Assembly (NCBI RefSeq): GCF_019175385.1
Contig: NC_083341.1
Span: 20,840,203-20,904,202 of the forward strand
DNA length: 64,000 nucleotides
Direction of reading: 5' to 3'
Origin: Lycium barbarum
Taxonomy: Eukaryota; Streptophyta; Magnoliopsida; Solanales; Solanaceae
A program made the position numbers and the translations under genes. The notes beneath the pieces are model-generated. The model saw only the letters and a program-made list of their open reading frames with translations. It was not told the origin of the DNA and ran no database searches. Of the stretch, positions 10,434 through 22,077 are shown piece after piece; positions within the stretch are counted from its first letter, which is position 1; the number at the start of each line of letters is the position of its first letter.

Positions 10434-12569
10434 TGTTACACCCCGTATCATAGAACTAAGGTTAGACTCGTATCGTTAGAGTTTTAGCGGAAACTTTGAA
10501 AGTTTGTACATGTTACAAAAGCGGTTGACAGGCCTAATCCGGGCACCCATCGCCCCTTTATTCGTTGATAATTTGGAAAAGGTTCCTCAATGAAAGTTGT
10601 AGTACGAAGAAATACCTTTCTAGTCATATAAGGATCAGGCCAAGCAGAGCTCGGAGCAAGGAGATAAGATCATCGTAAAATGGCTAATAGAGAGGTGCTT
10701 AAGATTCAATAGAATCGGCTAAGTATACGGAAGGTCTGTCTTCTGGCCTGATTTCGTGAAAATCTGTTAGGAAGTTGAGAAAACTTAAAATATAAAAGTT
10801 GTATCCCTTTGAAATACCTTTCTAATGGTATATTGAAGAACCCTAATAGAGCTCTATGCTAGGAGTTATGCCCATTTTACTGAACGCTGTTGACGAATAG
10901 AAAACGTAAAATTTTGATTAACTGTAAAATGGACAGGGCAGCTCGCTAAGCTCACCTCAAAGAGAGGCAAGAGCTCGCTTTAGACCGCGCTCAGCGAGGT
11001 AGAGGTCCAAAAGTTGGAAAAATTCAAGAAAATCGTCTAAGTGTAAAACGGACAGGGGAGCTTGCTAAGCTCACCCCAAAGCGAGGCAAGGGCTCGTCTT
11101 AGACCGCGCACAGCGAGCCTGGGGGTCCAAAATGCCCGTGCTATAAATGCAACACTTAGCTCGAAATTTCATTTATCAAACATTCCAACTTCGCTCTAAA
11201 GCCCTAAGCAGCCATTTTCCTCCTCTCCTCATTCTCCCACATCAAGGTAAGACCGCTCTTACGATTCCTAAGTAATTCTAACATTAATTCATGATTAGTA
11301 ACATGATTCTTCACCCAAAATATAGAATTTCCAATGTAAATCCTTCTCAAGCGATTCAAAGCTAGGGTTTTGGTGTTTTTCGTCGGAAAAGTAGTTTAGT
11401 TCGTTGGATTGGAGCGATTACAGGTATGTGAGGCTAACTCTCTACATTTGGGAACATTGATGATTCTCCCTACGACACGGTTCACTAACTATTACGATTT
11501 GCCTCAAAATTACAGTTATCTCTTAGTCCATGAATAGTTGCAGAACCTCTATCATCTAGTTTCGTAATTCGTTCGTGACTTTCATTTTGAATGTTGTGAA
11601 CTAAGAACGTAATCTATATAGACTCGTATTTGATACCCATGAGTCTCAGTCTAGAAACTCAGCATGCTTAGAAATAGTTAAGGCTTCAGACCCATAATCA
11701 GTCCTTGAATACATGTCTCTGTTTAGCAATATTCATTATTCCAGTAATCTCAATTTCTTAATGATAATTAATGAATATTGAACATATGTATTTTTCCTGA
11801 GGGCACAGTCTCATGTATATGTATACTTGGCCGAGGCCATTGACTGACGCACTTACTTGGTCAAGGCCACCGATTTGTGCAGTTGTATTGGGCCGAGGCC
11901 CCACATATGATTAACTAAATTAAAACATGTGAATTCATATTCAGAACAGAGAGTACTTATTACTTTACTTCTTTTGTTCTATTCAGTTATCAATTTCAGT
12001 TTCAAATTATATACATATGTTTATTGACTTGGGCTGCCCTTTCCTGAGCACCCCACTTACAGTTCTTTCCTTCAGTTGCTTTACATACCAGTGCAATTCA
12101 AATGTGCTGACGCCTTTTTGCCGGGGGCCTGCATCTCGCGACGCTGGTAATGATTTACAGGTTGACGATTCTGCTTGCTAGGACATTCTTGCATCAGCTG
12201 CTTGGTCAGCCCCAGTTCCCTCGGGGCTTTATCATACTTTCAGTCTTTACAGTAGTTCAATTAGTGAGGTATGTCGGGGGCCTTGTCCCGGTAAACAGTT
12301 AGTAGTTTATACTCTTTAGGGGCTTCGTAGACTATAGTCCAGTCATTAAGATGTTTAGCAGCTTTTGTGTTAATTCAAACTTATTCAGTATTTCTGCATT
12401 TAAGATATCTCGGTCAGATTTTAGTAGAACAGCATGTGTTAATGTTATTTCCGTATTCAAGTATGTTTGATATCACATGTTGATTCAGCCAGCCAGTTGG
12501 TTAGCTCGGTCACATCCAGACAGGCACCGAGTGCCGTGCTACGCCTAGGCCATGGTTCTGGGTGTGACA
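10434..12569 (+). repeat. 3' LTR of the Tekay-like element
   Basis: 2136 bp, TGTTACACC to GTGTGACA. Unlike the 5' LTR it retains the 452-bp U3 segment with two copies of a roughly 119-bp repeat. A TATA-like CTATAAAT lies at 11141. The downstream part (TTTACATACCAGTGCA, then GGGGGCCTGCATCTCGCGA) matches solo LTR 4 and the 5' LTR. Confidence 0.94.
10922..11130 (+). repeat. Tandem U3 repeat, period about 119 bp
   Basis: Two copies start near 10925 (TAAAATGGACAGG) and 11044 (TAAAACGGACAGG), the second partial. Each contains GCTCGC half-sites, with arms CTCGCT (10974-10979) and AGCGAG (10993-10998) forming a stem. The block ends about 10 bases before the TATA box. Confidence 0.8.
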
Positions 12570-12574
12570 GTAAC

Positions 12575-14594
12575 GTTTTAAGTATTTTTATTTTTGTGAA
12601 ATATGAAAAACATTATTTGTTCCATATACGACAACCATTATGAAAACACAACAAACACGAGATCGTCACTGAAGTCTGAAGCTGAAGCAAAACTACAAGA
12701 TACAAACTGGACCAAATAATTGTCAAATGATATGCTGGTTTGCCTTTTTCTTTTATATTTCTGAAACGATATGCCTATGTATATTATCATGTTGTACTAA
12801 AAGTGTGGTAGCTGGTGTGATGAAAGATATGCAATCACTTTGAAACAATTAGATGGGATGGTCATATTTTGGACCGCTTATTACTAATACGAATTCAATA
12901 TTTGAAATGTTATAGGGAAACAACCACAACTTTTTACACGGAAAAATATTTGGACAAAAATACTCCTAACTAAAACACAAAAGAACTACAGAAACGATAT
13001 TAGTTCAAACTTATGAATTGTGCCTAGAGTTTGAAATGTGCAGCTCAAACTGTAAGAATAATTCGTGGAGTTTGAATTTTTATTAGTTTGACCTCTATAA
13101 TAACTCGTGGAGTTCGAATTTTTATTAGTTTGAACTCTAAGAATGATTCTCCGAGCGAGTTTGTGTTCACCTCATTTAGTTTTCATAGCAAAGCCTCTTC
13201 TCGACCAGATCTTACCAAAGCTTCAAAAACTCATAAGATAAATTTTGTGACGGATGCCTAGAGCTAGAAACATTTATGTCACTAGAAAAATTAAACTCAG
13301 GAAAATCATCAGAAACTCCCAAATTTCCCACAGGAAAATCATCACCATCATCATATATCATCGTGAACTGCAATTTTAATACCATCAATACCACCTCGTT
13401 AGTTTTGTAGCTAAACAACAAAATCTAGTGATGGATTAGCGATGGATTATCATAAATCTTGTCCGCTACGAGCAATATAGCGATGAATTAGTGAGAAAAT
13501 TTGTAGATAATTCCAATTTTGTTGTTGATCTGTAATGAAACGTGGACCAGATCAATTTATAGTCGATGAAGCAATGACATGCCAACTAGTTATTGAATAG
13601 TTGTGATGTTTTTGAAGCATCTTCTTATTTTAGTTAGTATTCTATTAAAAATTTAATCTAATTATGATTTTTTTTTTTTTAAAAAAACACTAATACAAAC
13701 AAACCTTAGCTCGGAATATCTAAATATTATTTTTTAATGAAATTTATGAAACCTTCGTTGTCGACGATGAAATCCTGTCAATAATAAACTTTGGTATTTG
13801 GAAGTAACTTATTTCAATCAAATGTAATCACCAAGAATTCTATGCCTCTAATGCAAATAAGTAAATCTTATGGTTTAACGAGAAAAAAGGAGTTGTATAT
13901 CTATATATATACAGTCAAAACCCTCTAAAGTGGTAGCGTTTGTTCGGAAATTTCATGGCTGTTATAGTGAGGTATTGTTATGCATGTATATTGACATTCG
14001 ATATTTAGATCTCATTTAGCTGTTATAAACAATAGTACGCAAACAATTAACTTTTTATACTTTTTATGTCATAAACGAAAACAATATACTTGTAAATTTT
14101 AAAATCTCAATTGATTTTCATGTCTCATAAATCAAAAATTGAAAAGACTAATAAATTAGTATTAAATACGTAACTAGTTGTACCACACAGATAAAAAATT
14201 AAAATTTATGGAACATATGCATTGTAACAAATTAAAGATAACACTGATTGCATCCGAATATACCAAACTAATCAGATTCAAAGAAATACCCTTTGTAGCT
14301 ATATATCTAGAGAGAAGTAAAAAAATAATAGTTTTTGTCTTTCTGAAATGAGAATATGATCTAATAATATTGTCTACAAGAGATATAATTCTAATTTACA
14401 AGAGTTATCACATAAGACTTATGAGTCTTAATAGGAAGAAATGAAAAAAATAAAAGAATATCATACCTAGGATAAAAAGCCTATGATCTAATAAAATTTG
14501 GCACCCCCTTTACCACCATATTTAAAACATCTCATATGTGGAGGAAATTCAAAAACTCAAATATGTACAAAAAAATTATTATTTTTTTATCTTT
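12575..14594. other. Host flank, 3' side of TIP copy 1 (unit S1)
   Basis: Non-coding host DNA that is repeated. 12806-13905 matches 20735-21675, 13838-14594 matches 26505-26941 with one insertion, and 12575-12990 matches 43190-43675. About 345 bp (13913-14258, starting CAGTCAAAACCCTC) is present here and absent from the S2 copy, so it is probably a small insertion of unknown class. A 69-codon open frame on the minus strand (13212-13421) is partly mirrored in S2 but matches no family I know; I do not call it a gene. Confidence 0.6.
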
Positions 14595-15081
14595 TTAGCA
14601 TGGTATCAGTTTATGACAAAGAGATTCAATTAAATCTCCTTCAATGAAATTGGCTCCGCCGATGCTAATAGGGAGTTGCTCATGATCAGTGTTCTTGGTG
14701 ATGAAGATGGTTTCATAGACCAAAGAAGCTATGGCAGCACCGACGAATGTACTAAGCCAGTAGACCCAGTGGTTGTTCCATGTCTAACTAACCATTGCTT
14801 GACCAAAGGGAGTAGCAGGATTCATTGCTGCACCATATAAAAACACCACCAAACAAGATGTTGGCACCAACAATGAAACTAATTGCAACTGGGGCAATGA
14901 TCACACCTGAGTTACTCCTTTGGGGGTCAATTGAAGTTGCATAAACAGTGTAAACAAGACCAAATGTCGTCACTATCTCAAAAACAACTGCATTCCGTGG
15001 TGTTGGAGCGAATGGCAATACTTCGACACCAACAGCAGAATATTTGAGGAGCAAGCAAGCAACGACAGATCCAAGAAATTG
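14595..15081 (-). pseudogene. TIP aquaporin copy 1, 3' part only
   Basis: Encodes the C-terminal half of a tonoplast intrinsic protein, a vacuolar-membrane water channel. It starts at the equivalent of [14 protein letters not shown] and includes [11 protein letters not shown] and SFIVGANIL. The second pore motif (NPA) lies after a frameshift near 14840, and the reading ends at a TAA matching that of copy 2. A stop replaces Trp in the segment before TWNNHW. Upstream, similarity to copy 2 ends abruptly at 15081. The bases just before the break read AG on the coding strand, so either an intron acceptor or a rearrangement junction is possible. The first NPA half is absent. Copia 1 lies 150 bp upstream. 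Confidence 0.88.
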
Positions 15082-15231
15082 CTATGGGATTGTATGCAAA
15101 TAGTTTTAGTGGATATGACAAACCTTTGAGTTTTTGCACTAAGCAAATAGTGAAGAAATTCATCTAGGGAAGCAAGAATTCTCAACTTGATCTCTTTGGA
15201 ATTGGAGAAGAACATTACTTTGCAAAGAAAA
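15082..15231. other. Unassigned sequence beside TIP copy 1
   Basis: 150 bp between the TIP break and copia 1. It has no match to TIP copy 2. It continues after the copia element at 20511. It could be remnant intron or filler from the duplication junction. Confidence 0.4.
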
Positions 15232-15470
15232 TGTAAACACCAACAATGGTGAATCTTAGAGAGATGTTAGAGAGAAGAATTGGGGAAAAATTTCTGTATT
15301 CTCTATCTTCTTTCTGTACAAGACTACAATACATATAGACCATTGACCAGTCTATTCTATCCTATGCTTAGCTGTACAATTAGTTGTATTAGCTGTACAA
15401 TTAGTTACAACTAACTCTAACTATCTCTAGTATACTCTAACCAACTGCCACGTCATCTAACTCCTTAACA
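15232..15470 (-). repeat. 3' LTR of copia 1
   Basis: 239 bp. The polypurine tract (GAGGGGGAG on the minus strand, 15471-15479) adjoins it. The pol frame runs on into this LTR to 15437, so the C-terminal codons of the polyprotein overlap the purine tract and LTR. Confidence 0.93.
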
Positions 15471-17010
15471 CTCCCCCTCAAGCTGTATGGTGCAAACAGG
15501 TTTTGCACTCCCAGCTTGGACAATAGAAAATCATGTTGCGCCTTTCCCAGGCCTTTTGTAAGAATATCTGCTAACTGTATCTTGGTGCTCACATGTTCTG
15601 TTCGAATGAGCCCTGCTTGTATTTTTTCCCGAATGAAGTGACAATCGATTTCAATGTGCTTGGTTCTTTCGTGATATATGGGATTAGCTGCAATTTGGAG
15701 AGCAGCTTTACTATCGCAGTACAATGTCACTGGCAGGTCGAGTTTCACATTCAGCTCTTTGTTTAGTCCAACTAACCATACAATTTCTGCTATAGCATTT
15801 GCCATGCTCCTATATTCGGCTTCAGCTGAGCTTCTCGAGATTGTATTCTGCTTCTTAGACTTCCAAGAAATCAATGAATCACCAATCTTGACTACAAATC
15901 CACTGACTGATTTTCTGGTCATTGGACAAGTAGCCCAGTCTGCATCGCAGTGTACTGTAAGTTGTTTAGACATCTTGGATGAAAACATTATTCCCAGACC
16001 TGGTGCATTCTTCAAATACCTTACCACTCTTAAATCCCCCTCCATATGTGTCTTCTTTGTCTTATGCATGAATTGGCTCAGGTTTTGAACTGCATAACTG
16101 ATGTTTGGCCTTGTCATGGTCAGTTATAGCAGTTTGCCTACCAGTTGTTGATAGCAAGTGGGATCACTCAGCAATTCATCTGGTTGTATGTTCTCAGGTG
16201 CACATCCATGATCAAAATCTGCACCGGTGAACCTCTGATTGACCTCCAAAGGAGTTCCTGCAGGTTTGGACCCTGCCAACCCAAGTTCTGCAATGAGGTC
16301 AAGTGCAAACTTTCTCTGACAAACCATGATGCCTTGTTGATTCCTGGCTATTTCAAGACCAAGGAAATACCGCATCTCCCCCAAGTCCTTGATCTTGAAA
16401 TGTGACTTAAGCATATCCTTAGCATGTTGAACTAGAACACCATTGGACCCAGTAATAAGGAGGTCATCAACATAAACTAAGATGAGAACCACATCAGAAC
16501 CTGACCTTTTACTGAACAAGGAATAGTCATGATGACTCTGAGTATATCCAGCACCCATCAAGGCTTCACATAACTTCAGATTCCATTGTCTGGATGCCTG
16601 TTTTAGGCCATACAAGGATTTCTGAAGTTTACAAACCTTTCCGGATAGCTCCCCCTCCCTAAGAAGACCAAGAGGGGGTAGCATATAAACATCCTCAACC
16701 AAGTCTCCTTGTAAGAATGCATTGAAAACATCCATTTGATGTAACTTCTAGCCATGCATAGCAGCTAAGGAAAGAACTGCTCTAACAGTGACCATCTTGA
16801 CTACAGGAGAGAATGTCTCTTGGTAGTCAAGACCCTCTTGCTGAGTATAGCCCTTAGCAACCAAACGAGCCTTATACCTCTCCACCTCCCCCTGTGCATT
16901 ATACTTTACTTTGAACACCCATTTACACCCTATGGCCCTCTTGTCTGAAGGAAAATCAACCAGACACCAAGTATGGTTGTCACTTAAAGCCTTTAATTCA
17001 TGATCCATGG
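15437..17010 (-). pseudogene. Copia 1 RT and RNase H pseudogene
   Basis: Copia-type RT starts near 17008 ([10 protein letters not shown]). It shows [11 protein letters not shown], then DVFNAFLQGDL, then YVDD at 16463-16474, then RNase H with SAEAEYRSMA and the DILTKGL end. The frame is broken by TGA just upstream of 17008 (Trp position), TAG near 16745 (Trp position, before KLHQMD) and TAA near 16121. The remaining open stretches are 16748-17008, 16124-16735 and 15437-16117. The family makes cDNA inside virus-like particles. Confidence 0.92.
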
Positions 17011-18466
17011 CTAGAACTCATTGGGGATCTTGTAGAGCTTCCTCATAAGACCCTGGCTCTTTAATAACAGAAAGATTGCAAAGAGAGTGAAAATAGGGTG
17101 TTGATATATTGGCATAAGACATATAGGCTGAGAGAGGATGGATGGTAGAAAAAGAAGCAGCAGAAGAAGAAGGGATATGGTGAATATAGTCATTCAACCA
17201 CCCTGGTGATTTAAGGGTTCTACTGGATTTCCTTGGCTGGTCAGTAGGAACATGAGGGCAAGGAACAGCCTGGGTTGGAGATTGAGGTTGGGTGGATGTG
17301 GAAGGAAAAATAGTACCAGCTGGAGTAGACTCAAAAGGGCATTAGGATGCCCTGGTGGTGTAGTGGTCATATCCTCATCAAGGAGAAACATGTCAGGTGA
17401 TGGATTCCTAGTGCTAGGAATAGTAGTATCCAGCACCTCAGCTACCTTGAAGGGAAATTCATTCTCTCTGAAAGAGACATCTCTACTAATGAAGAAGGTC
17501 TTGGTCTCAAGGTTGTACAACCTGTACCCCTTCTGAGTAGATGAGTATCCCATGAAAACAGACTGCACAGCCCTTGCTCCAAACTTATCACCTGTATTAC
17601 TGACATTTGTAGCATAACACAAGCAGCCTACAACTCTTAGGTGACTCAAGTTAGGTGTTCGACCAAAGAAAACAGCAAAGGGAGATTGTCCCTCTAGGGC
17701 AGTGGAGGGCAATCTATTTATCAAATAAACAACATTTTGGACACAAAGTCCCCAAAATCTGATAGGTAATCCTGCTTGGAACCTAATAGCCCTGGCAACT
17801 TCAAGAATTTGTCTATGTTTTCTCTCAACCACCCCATTTTGTTGGGGTGTGTAAGCACAGGAGCTCTGATGAATGATGCCAGCTGTTCTAAACAATTCTA
17901 CACAATATGAGTTAAAAAACTCTGTACCATTATCACTTCTAAAAATCTTAACTTTTGCATTAAATTGTCTGTGTATAAGAGCCATAAAATCTTTCAAAAC
18001 AATGCATACATCACTTTTCAATTTGAGAAGGAAGATCCAAACCATTCTACTACAATCATCTACCAGTGTAAGGAAATATTTGTTGCCATCATATGTGGGG
18101 AATCTATATGGTACCCATACATTTCCATGTATCAAATCAAACACCTTATTAGCTCTACTGGTGCTTTGTGGAAAAGGGAACCTAAGTTTGTTTGGCTAAA
18201 GGACAAATAGTACATGAATGAGTGTGACTAACATGTTTCACTATATGCATTTGCTGCAGAATTCTGTGTGGTATGTGTCCCAGTCTTTTATGCCATAAGT
18301 CTGTCTCATCTACCATGCTTAGAGAAACTGAGTGTGTTGAGATGTGGTTGACTTTGAGAGGCCAGTAGTACAGACCATCCTCCAAGCTACCAATCCCCCT
18401 CACCTTCCCAGTGTGAAGGTCCTGCAGTAGACAAAAATCAGGATAGAAGAGCATACAACATCTCAA
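17011..18466 (-). pseudogene. Copia 1 integrase pseudogene
   Basis: A gag-pre-integrase HHCC segment (WHKRLGHI ... CTICPLAKQ) lies at 18182-18466. The DDE core follows in 17194-18144 (LVDDCSRMVW, RSDNGTEF, PQQNGVVERKHR). An extra base near 18190 puts the two parts in different frames. A second shift near 17340 moves the C-terminal tail (SPGWLNDYIHHIP) out of frame. Up to 17010 the linker to RT is readable in that other frame. Confidence 0.9.
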
Positions 18467-20105
18467 CTTTTTTTGTCAATTTGGAGACTGACAAAAGATT
18501 ATATTTAAAGTCTGGAATGTACAGGACATATAATATCTGCCCTTGGTCTAAGTTAGCCTTTCCTATTAGAGTTATTGGGATCTGTTGTCCATTAGGAAGG
18601 TACACTCTCTTTGATTCACTACTAGGTAACTTATATGCTTCAGACAACATGTTAGATTTAGACACCATGTGGTTAGTTGCACCAGTGTCAACTATCCACT
18701 TAGGAGTGTCTCCATTCTTGTCCTTAATGCAACTAGCAATACCTGCTGAGTAAGCTGCAATTTCAGGTGGCTTGTTGTTGTGGTGAAGATGTTGCATAAT
18801 CTTGTCATACTGTCCCTCACTAATAGCCATGTTGACACCTCCAAAGCTTTGATGGCCTGCAGCATGTCCATCATGTCCTGCACTATATCCATGTGCTGCA
18901 GCATGTCCATTACCATTTCCTGCATTATATCCGATATTGCCATTATATGAATGTCCTACATTGGTATTATATGAGTGACTTGTATGGGCATTGTATGTTT
19001 GTCCTGCAACTTGTCCTGCACTCCTTGCATTTCCACTTCCCATACCATAGCCTGCTTTATGAGGTGAAGCCATGGTGTGGCCATGGTACTCATGGTTACT
19101 TCTTGGAATCATTTGTTGACCCTGAGTATGTTCAGCTGATACTCCATATTGTGTATTGCAAGCCACTGTTTTCTTCTTCCCTTTGTACCATGGTGGATAT
19201 CCTATTAATTGGTAGCAGTCATCCATAGTGTGCCCCTTCATTTTACAATGGTCACATTGAGCATTTGGATTTTTGTACTTAGCCTTTTGAGAGTGGTGCT
19301 GCTGTTGTACTTGCTGTGAATGAGAATGTTGTCTTGCAGTCCAAAGAGCAGTAATGTCATTCCCTTCTACAAGTGATTTTGCACCCATGTAACTCAACTC
19401 TGAAGTATTCCTTTGGCTCTCATCCTCCACTATCATTGCATAAGCTTGGTTTAAGGTTGGTTCTGAGGTCTTCATGAGTATTTGCCTTTTTGCTGGTGCA
19501 TAGGTCTCATTCAGCCCTCCTAGGAACTGGAGAAGCCTCTGCTGGTGCAAGTGATCCACATAGTCCTTTGCTTTTGGACAATTACACCTTGGAGATATGA
19601 CCATAGCATCATACTCCGCCCACAGCTCCTTCAACTTAGTGAAATACACTGAGACTGAATCAGTTCCTTGCGATATAGTTGCAATTTCTCTATGTAAATG
19701 ATAGATTCTCATACGATTCACTTTATCAAAATGTTCCTTTAAATCTTCCCACACCAGATACGTATCTGATGCATATACTATTCCAGTCAACAAGTTAGGT
19801 GCTACTGTATTCATAATCCAAGATAAAACTATTGCATTACAAGTATCCCAGTGTTCATGATATTCTTCCCCATAATTTTACTTCTTACATGATCCTGTTA
19901 CAAAACCTAATTTCCTCTTTGCTTGCAGTGCAATTCGCATCGATCTTCGCCACAATCCATAGTTCTCAGATCCTTTCAACTGAACAGGAATTAAAATCGA
20001 ACCTGGAGTATCCAATGGATGCACATAGAGAGGATACGTACGTGTAATCACAGGCACTGTTGGAGAATTTGTGCGTGCAGCTGCAGATTCTGTTGTTGCC
20101 GCCAT
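18438..20105 (-). pseudogene. Copia 1 gag and protease pseudogene
   Basis: Starts at ATG 20105. The N-terminal segment with DTPGSILIP and GSENYGLW is the usual gag start of this copia type. One in-frame TAA near 19878 separates it from the main frame (18438-19814). The main frame has the capsid region, a CCHC knuckle CDHCKMKGHTMDDC at about 19218-19260, an unusual Gly/His/Asn-rich linker, and the protease motif IVDTGATNH near 18680. A one-base change in an A run near 18470 shifts the frame into the integrase segment. Confidence 0.9.
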
Positions 20106-20258
20106 TGATGCTTCTTCGAGCTATCAAATAAAGAGAAACACGAAGAAAAAACAACCAATCTGCTATATAGAAGTTTCTCTATATCTAATACACTATGCAA
20201 ACTCAACAGATTTCATAAATCGAAGGAATAATCTCTCATAATTGGATCTGTTTTCCAG

Positions 20259-20271
20259 TGCTCTGATACCA
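20259..20271 (-). other. Copia 1 primer binding site
   Basis: TGGTATCAGAGCA on the minus strand, complementary to initiator tRNA-Met. It directly abuts the LTR with no spacer. Confidence 0.9.
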
Positions 20272-20510
20272 TGTAAACACCAACAATGCTGAATCTTAGA
20301 GAGATGTTAGAGAGAAGAATTGGGGAAAAAATTCTGTATTCTCTATCTTCTTTCTGTACAAGACTACAATACATATAGACCATTGACCAGTCTATTCTAT
20401 CCTATTCTTAGTTGTACAATTAGTTGTATTAGCTGTACAATTAGTTACAACTAACTCTAACTATCTCTAGTATACTCTAACCAACTGCCACGTCATCTAA
20501 CTCCTTAACA
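20272..20510 (-). repeat. 5' LTR of copia 1
   Basis: 239 bp, about 98 percent identical by eye to 15232-15470. Confidence 0.93.
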
Positions 20511-20734
20511 GAGAAGAACGTTACCCTGCATATAGAAGAAAATTATTCTGCAGGATTGCACATAGAAGAAAATTATTCTGCAGGATTAAAAACTTACGTT
20601 AAAATATTAAAAAGTTGACTTTGGATAGAACTGGTGGTAAACAAAAATGAAAGTTCACACCCTTTTATTTAAAAGACACATGTTTTTTAAAAAACTATTT
20701 AATTTATTTTAAACAATTTCTAACAGTAGCTGGT
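20511..20734. other. Unassigned filler at the TIP duplication junction
   Basis: Contains two copies of a 30-bp motif around AAAATTATTCTGCAGGATT (20545-20590). Similarity to S1 flank (12806 onward) begins at about 20735 with AGCTGGTGTGAT, so the joint between repeat units lies here. Confidence 0.45.
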
Positions 20735-21701
20735 GTGATAAAGGATATGCAATCACTTTGAAACAATTAGGTTGGATGGCCATATTTTTGACCGCTTATT
20801 AATACTTACTCAATATTTGATAATGCTATAGGGAAACAACTACAATTTTTACATGAAAAAATATTTGGACGAAAATACCCCTAACTAAAACATGAAATAA
20901 CTACAGAAACGATATTGGTTCAAATTTATGAATTGTGCCTAGAGTTTGAAATGTGCCGCTCAAACTCTAGGAATAACTCGTGGAGTTTGAATTTTTATTA
21001 GTTTGAACCCTGCGAATAATTCTCGGAGCGAGTTTGTACTCACCTCGTTTAGTTTCCAAAACAAAACCTCTTCTATACCAGATCTTACAAAAGCTTCAAA
21101 AACTCATAAAATAAATTTTGTGATGGATGCGCAGAGCTAGAAGCATTTATATAACCCGAAAAATTAAAGTCAGGAAAATCATCACGAATTGCTTTGGGAC
21201 CAAGCCCATGTTGGAATATCATCACCATCATCATATGTCATCGCGAACTGCAATTTTAATACCATCAATACCACCTCATTAGTTTCGTAGCTATAAAACA
21301 AAATCTAATAGGATCATCACAAATTTTTGTTAGCTACAAGAAATTTTAGCGATGGATTAGCGAGGAAGTTTGTAGATAATTTAAGTTTTTTTTTTTTTTT
21401 TTTTGCTGACCTTTAATGAAATTATAGTTGACGGAGCAATGACATGCCAACAAGTTATTGAATAGTTGTGATGTTTTAGAACCATCTTCTTATTTTAGTT
21501 AGTATTTTATTAAAAATTTAATCTAATTGTGACAATTTAATTAAAAAAAAAAAGAATACAAACAAACCTTTTGGCATATCTAAATTATTCAAATTTATGA
21601 AACCTTCGTTTACGACGAAATCCGTCAATAATAAACTTTGGCATTTGGAAGTAACTTTTTTCAACCAAATGTAAGGAGTTATAGTCACACCATAGAGAAC
21701 T
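20735..21701. other. Host flank, 3' side of TIP copy 2 (unit S2)
   Basis: Paralogous to 12806-13830 of S1, with the same landmarks: the GCAATCACTTTGAAACAATTAG stretch, repeated GGAGTTTGAATTTTTATTAG and the CGATGGATTAGCGA region. It is non-coding. The match stops at about 21675 and resumes at 26505, so everything between was inserted later. Confidence 0.7.
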
Positions 21702-21828
21702 TAAGGGATCGTTTGGTCGGGGAACAAGTTATCTCGGGATTGATATCCCACCTCAATGTGGGATAAAAATATAACACTACAATTCCGAGATTAATTATCT
21801 TTAATCCCTCGTACCAAACGAGCCCTAA
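21702..21828. mobile_element. Tourist-like MITE (PIF/Harbinger type)
   Basis: 21705-21825, 121 bp. The ends are inverted repeats (GGGATCGTTTGGT... and ...ACCAAACGAGCCC). It is flanked by TAA on both sides, the 3-bp TWA duplication expected for PIF/Harbinger elements. It has no coding capacity. The class is inferred from the TSD and TIR only. Confidence 0.7.
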
Positions 21829-22077
21829 GGAATCTGTCTGCTTTCATTTTTTTTTTAAAGTTAAGCCATCACCATTAGGTTGTGGGCGTAAGGTGTGTGT
21901 GTGTGTGGGGGGGGGGGGGGGGTTGGCTTGGACCCCTACCATGTAATAATTTAGTAGTAAATTACAAAGAGAAGAGGGGGACATGGTACCTTGCCTCAAG
22001 TCTACAAAAAAGGATTGTCAAGCAATCTAGGAAAGGAATAGCCTATACAATATCCTTTCCATCAACAAAAAGAGTCA

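Larger units (their letters stand above)
950..12574 (+). mobile_element. Tekay/Del-type Ty3/gypsy chromovirus, degenerate, exact ends
   Basis: Complete but dead LTR retrotransposon. The 5-bp target duplication GTAAC is at 950-954 and 12570-12574. The LTRs are 955-2632 and 10434-12569. A tRNA-iMet primer site follows the 5' LTR and a purine tract precedes the 3' LTR. Domain order is gag, protease, RT, RNase H, integrase, chromodomain, which places it among chromoviruses, most like Tekay/Del. Every coding domain has stops or frameshifts. The LTRs differ at roughly one site in ten over the first 230 bases, so the insertion is old. Its empty site is visible at the paralogous position near 43183-43191. 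Solo LTR 1 was inserted into its protease-RT gene later. Confidence 0.95.
15227..20515 (-). mobile_element. Copia 1, complete Ty1/copia element, degenerate
   Basis: The LTRs (15232-15470 and 20272-20510, 239 bp each) differ at about 4 positions, so it is fairly young. They start TGTAAACACC and end CCTTAACA on the + strand. The flanks GAAAA and GAGAA are a probable 5-bp TSD with one mismatch. The primer site is next to the high-coordinate LTR and the purine tract next to the low one, so the element reads on the minus strand. Domain order is gag, protease, integrase, RT, RNase H (copia order). Several stops and frameshifts make it non-autonomous now. Confidence 0.93.

Noticed and set aside
13212..13421. 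69-codon minus-strand frame in the S1 flank
   Set aside because: Partly similar DNA exists at 21120-21300, but the frame is not kept there and no family is recognised.
15678..16088. 136-codon + strand frame
   Set aside because: Antisense shadow of copia 1 RNase H.
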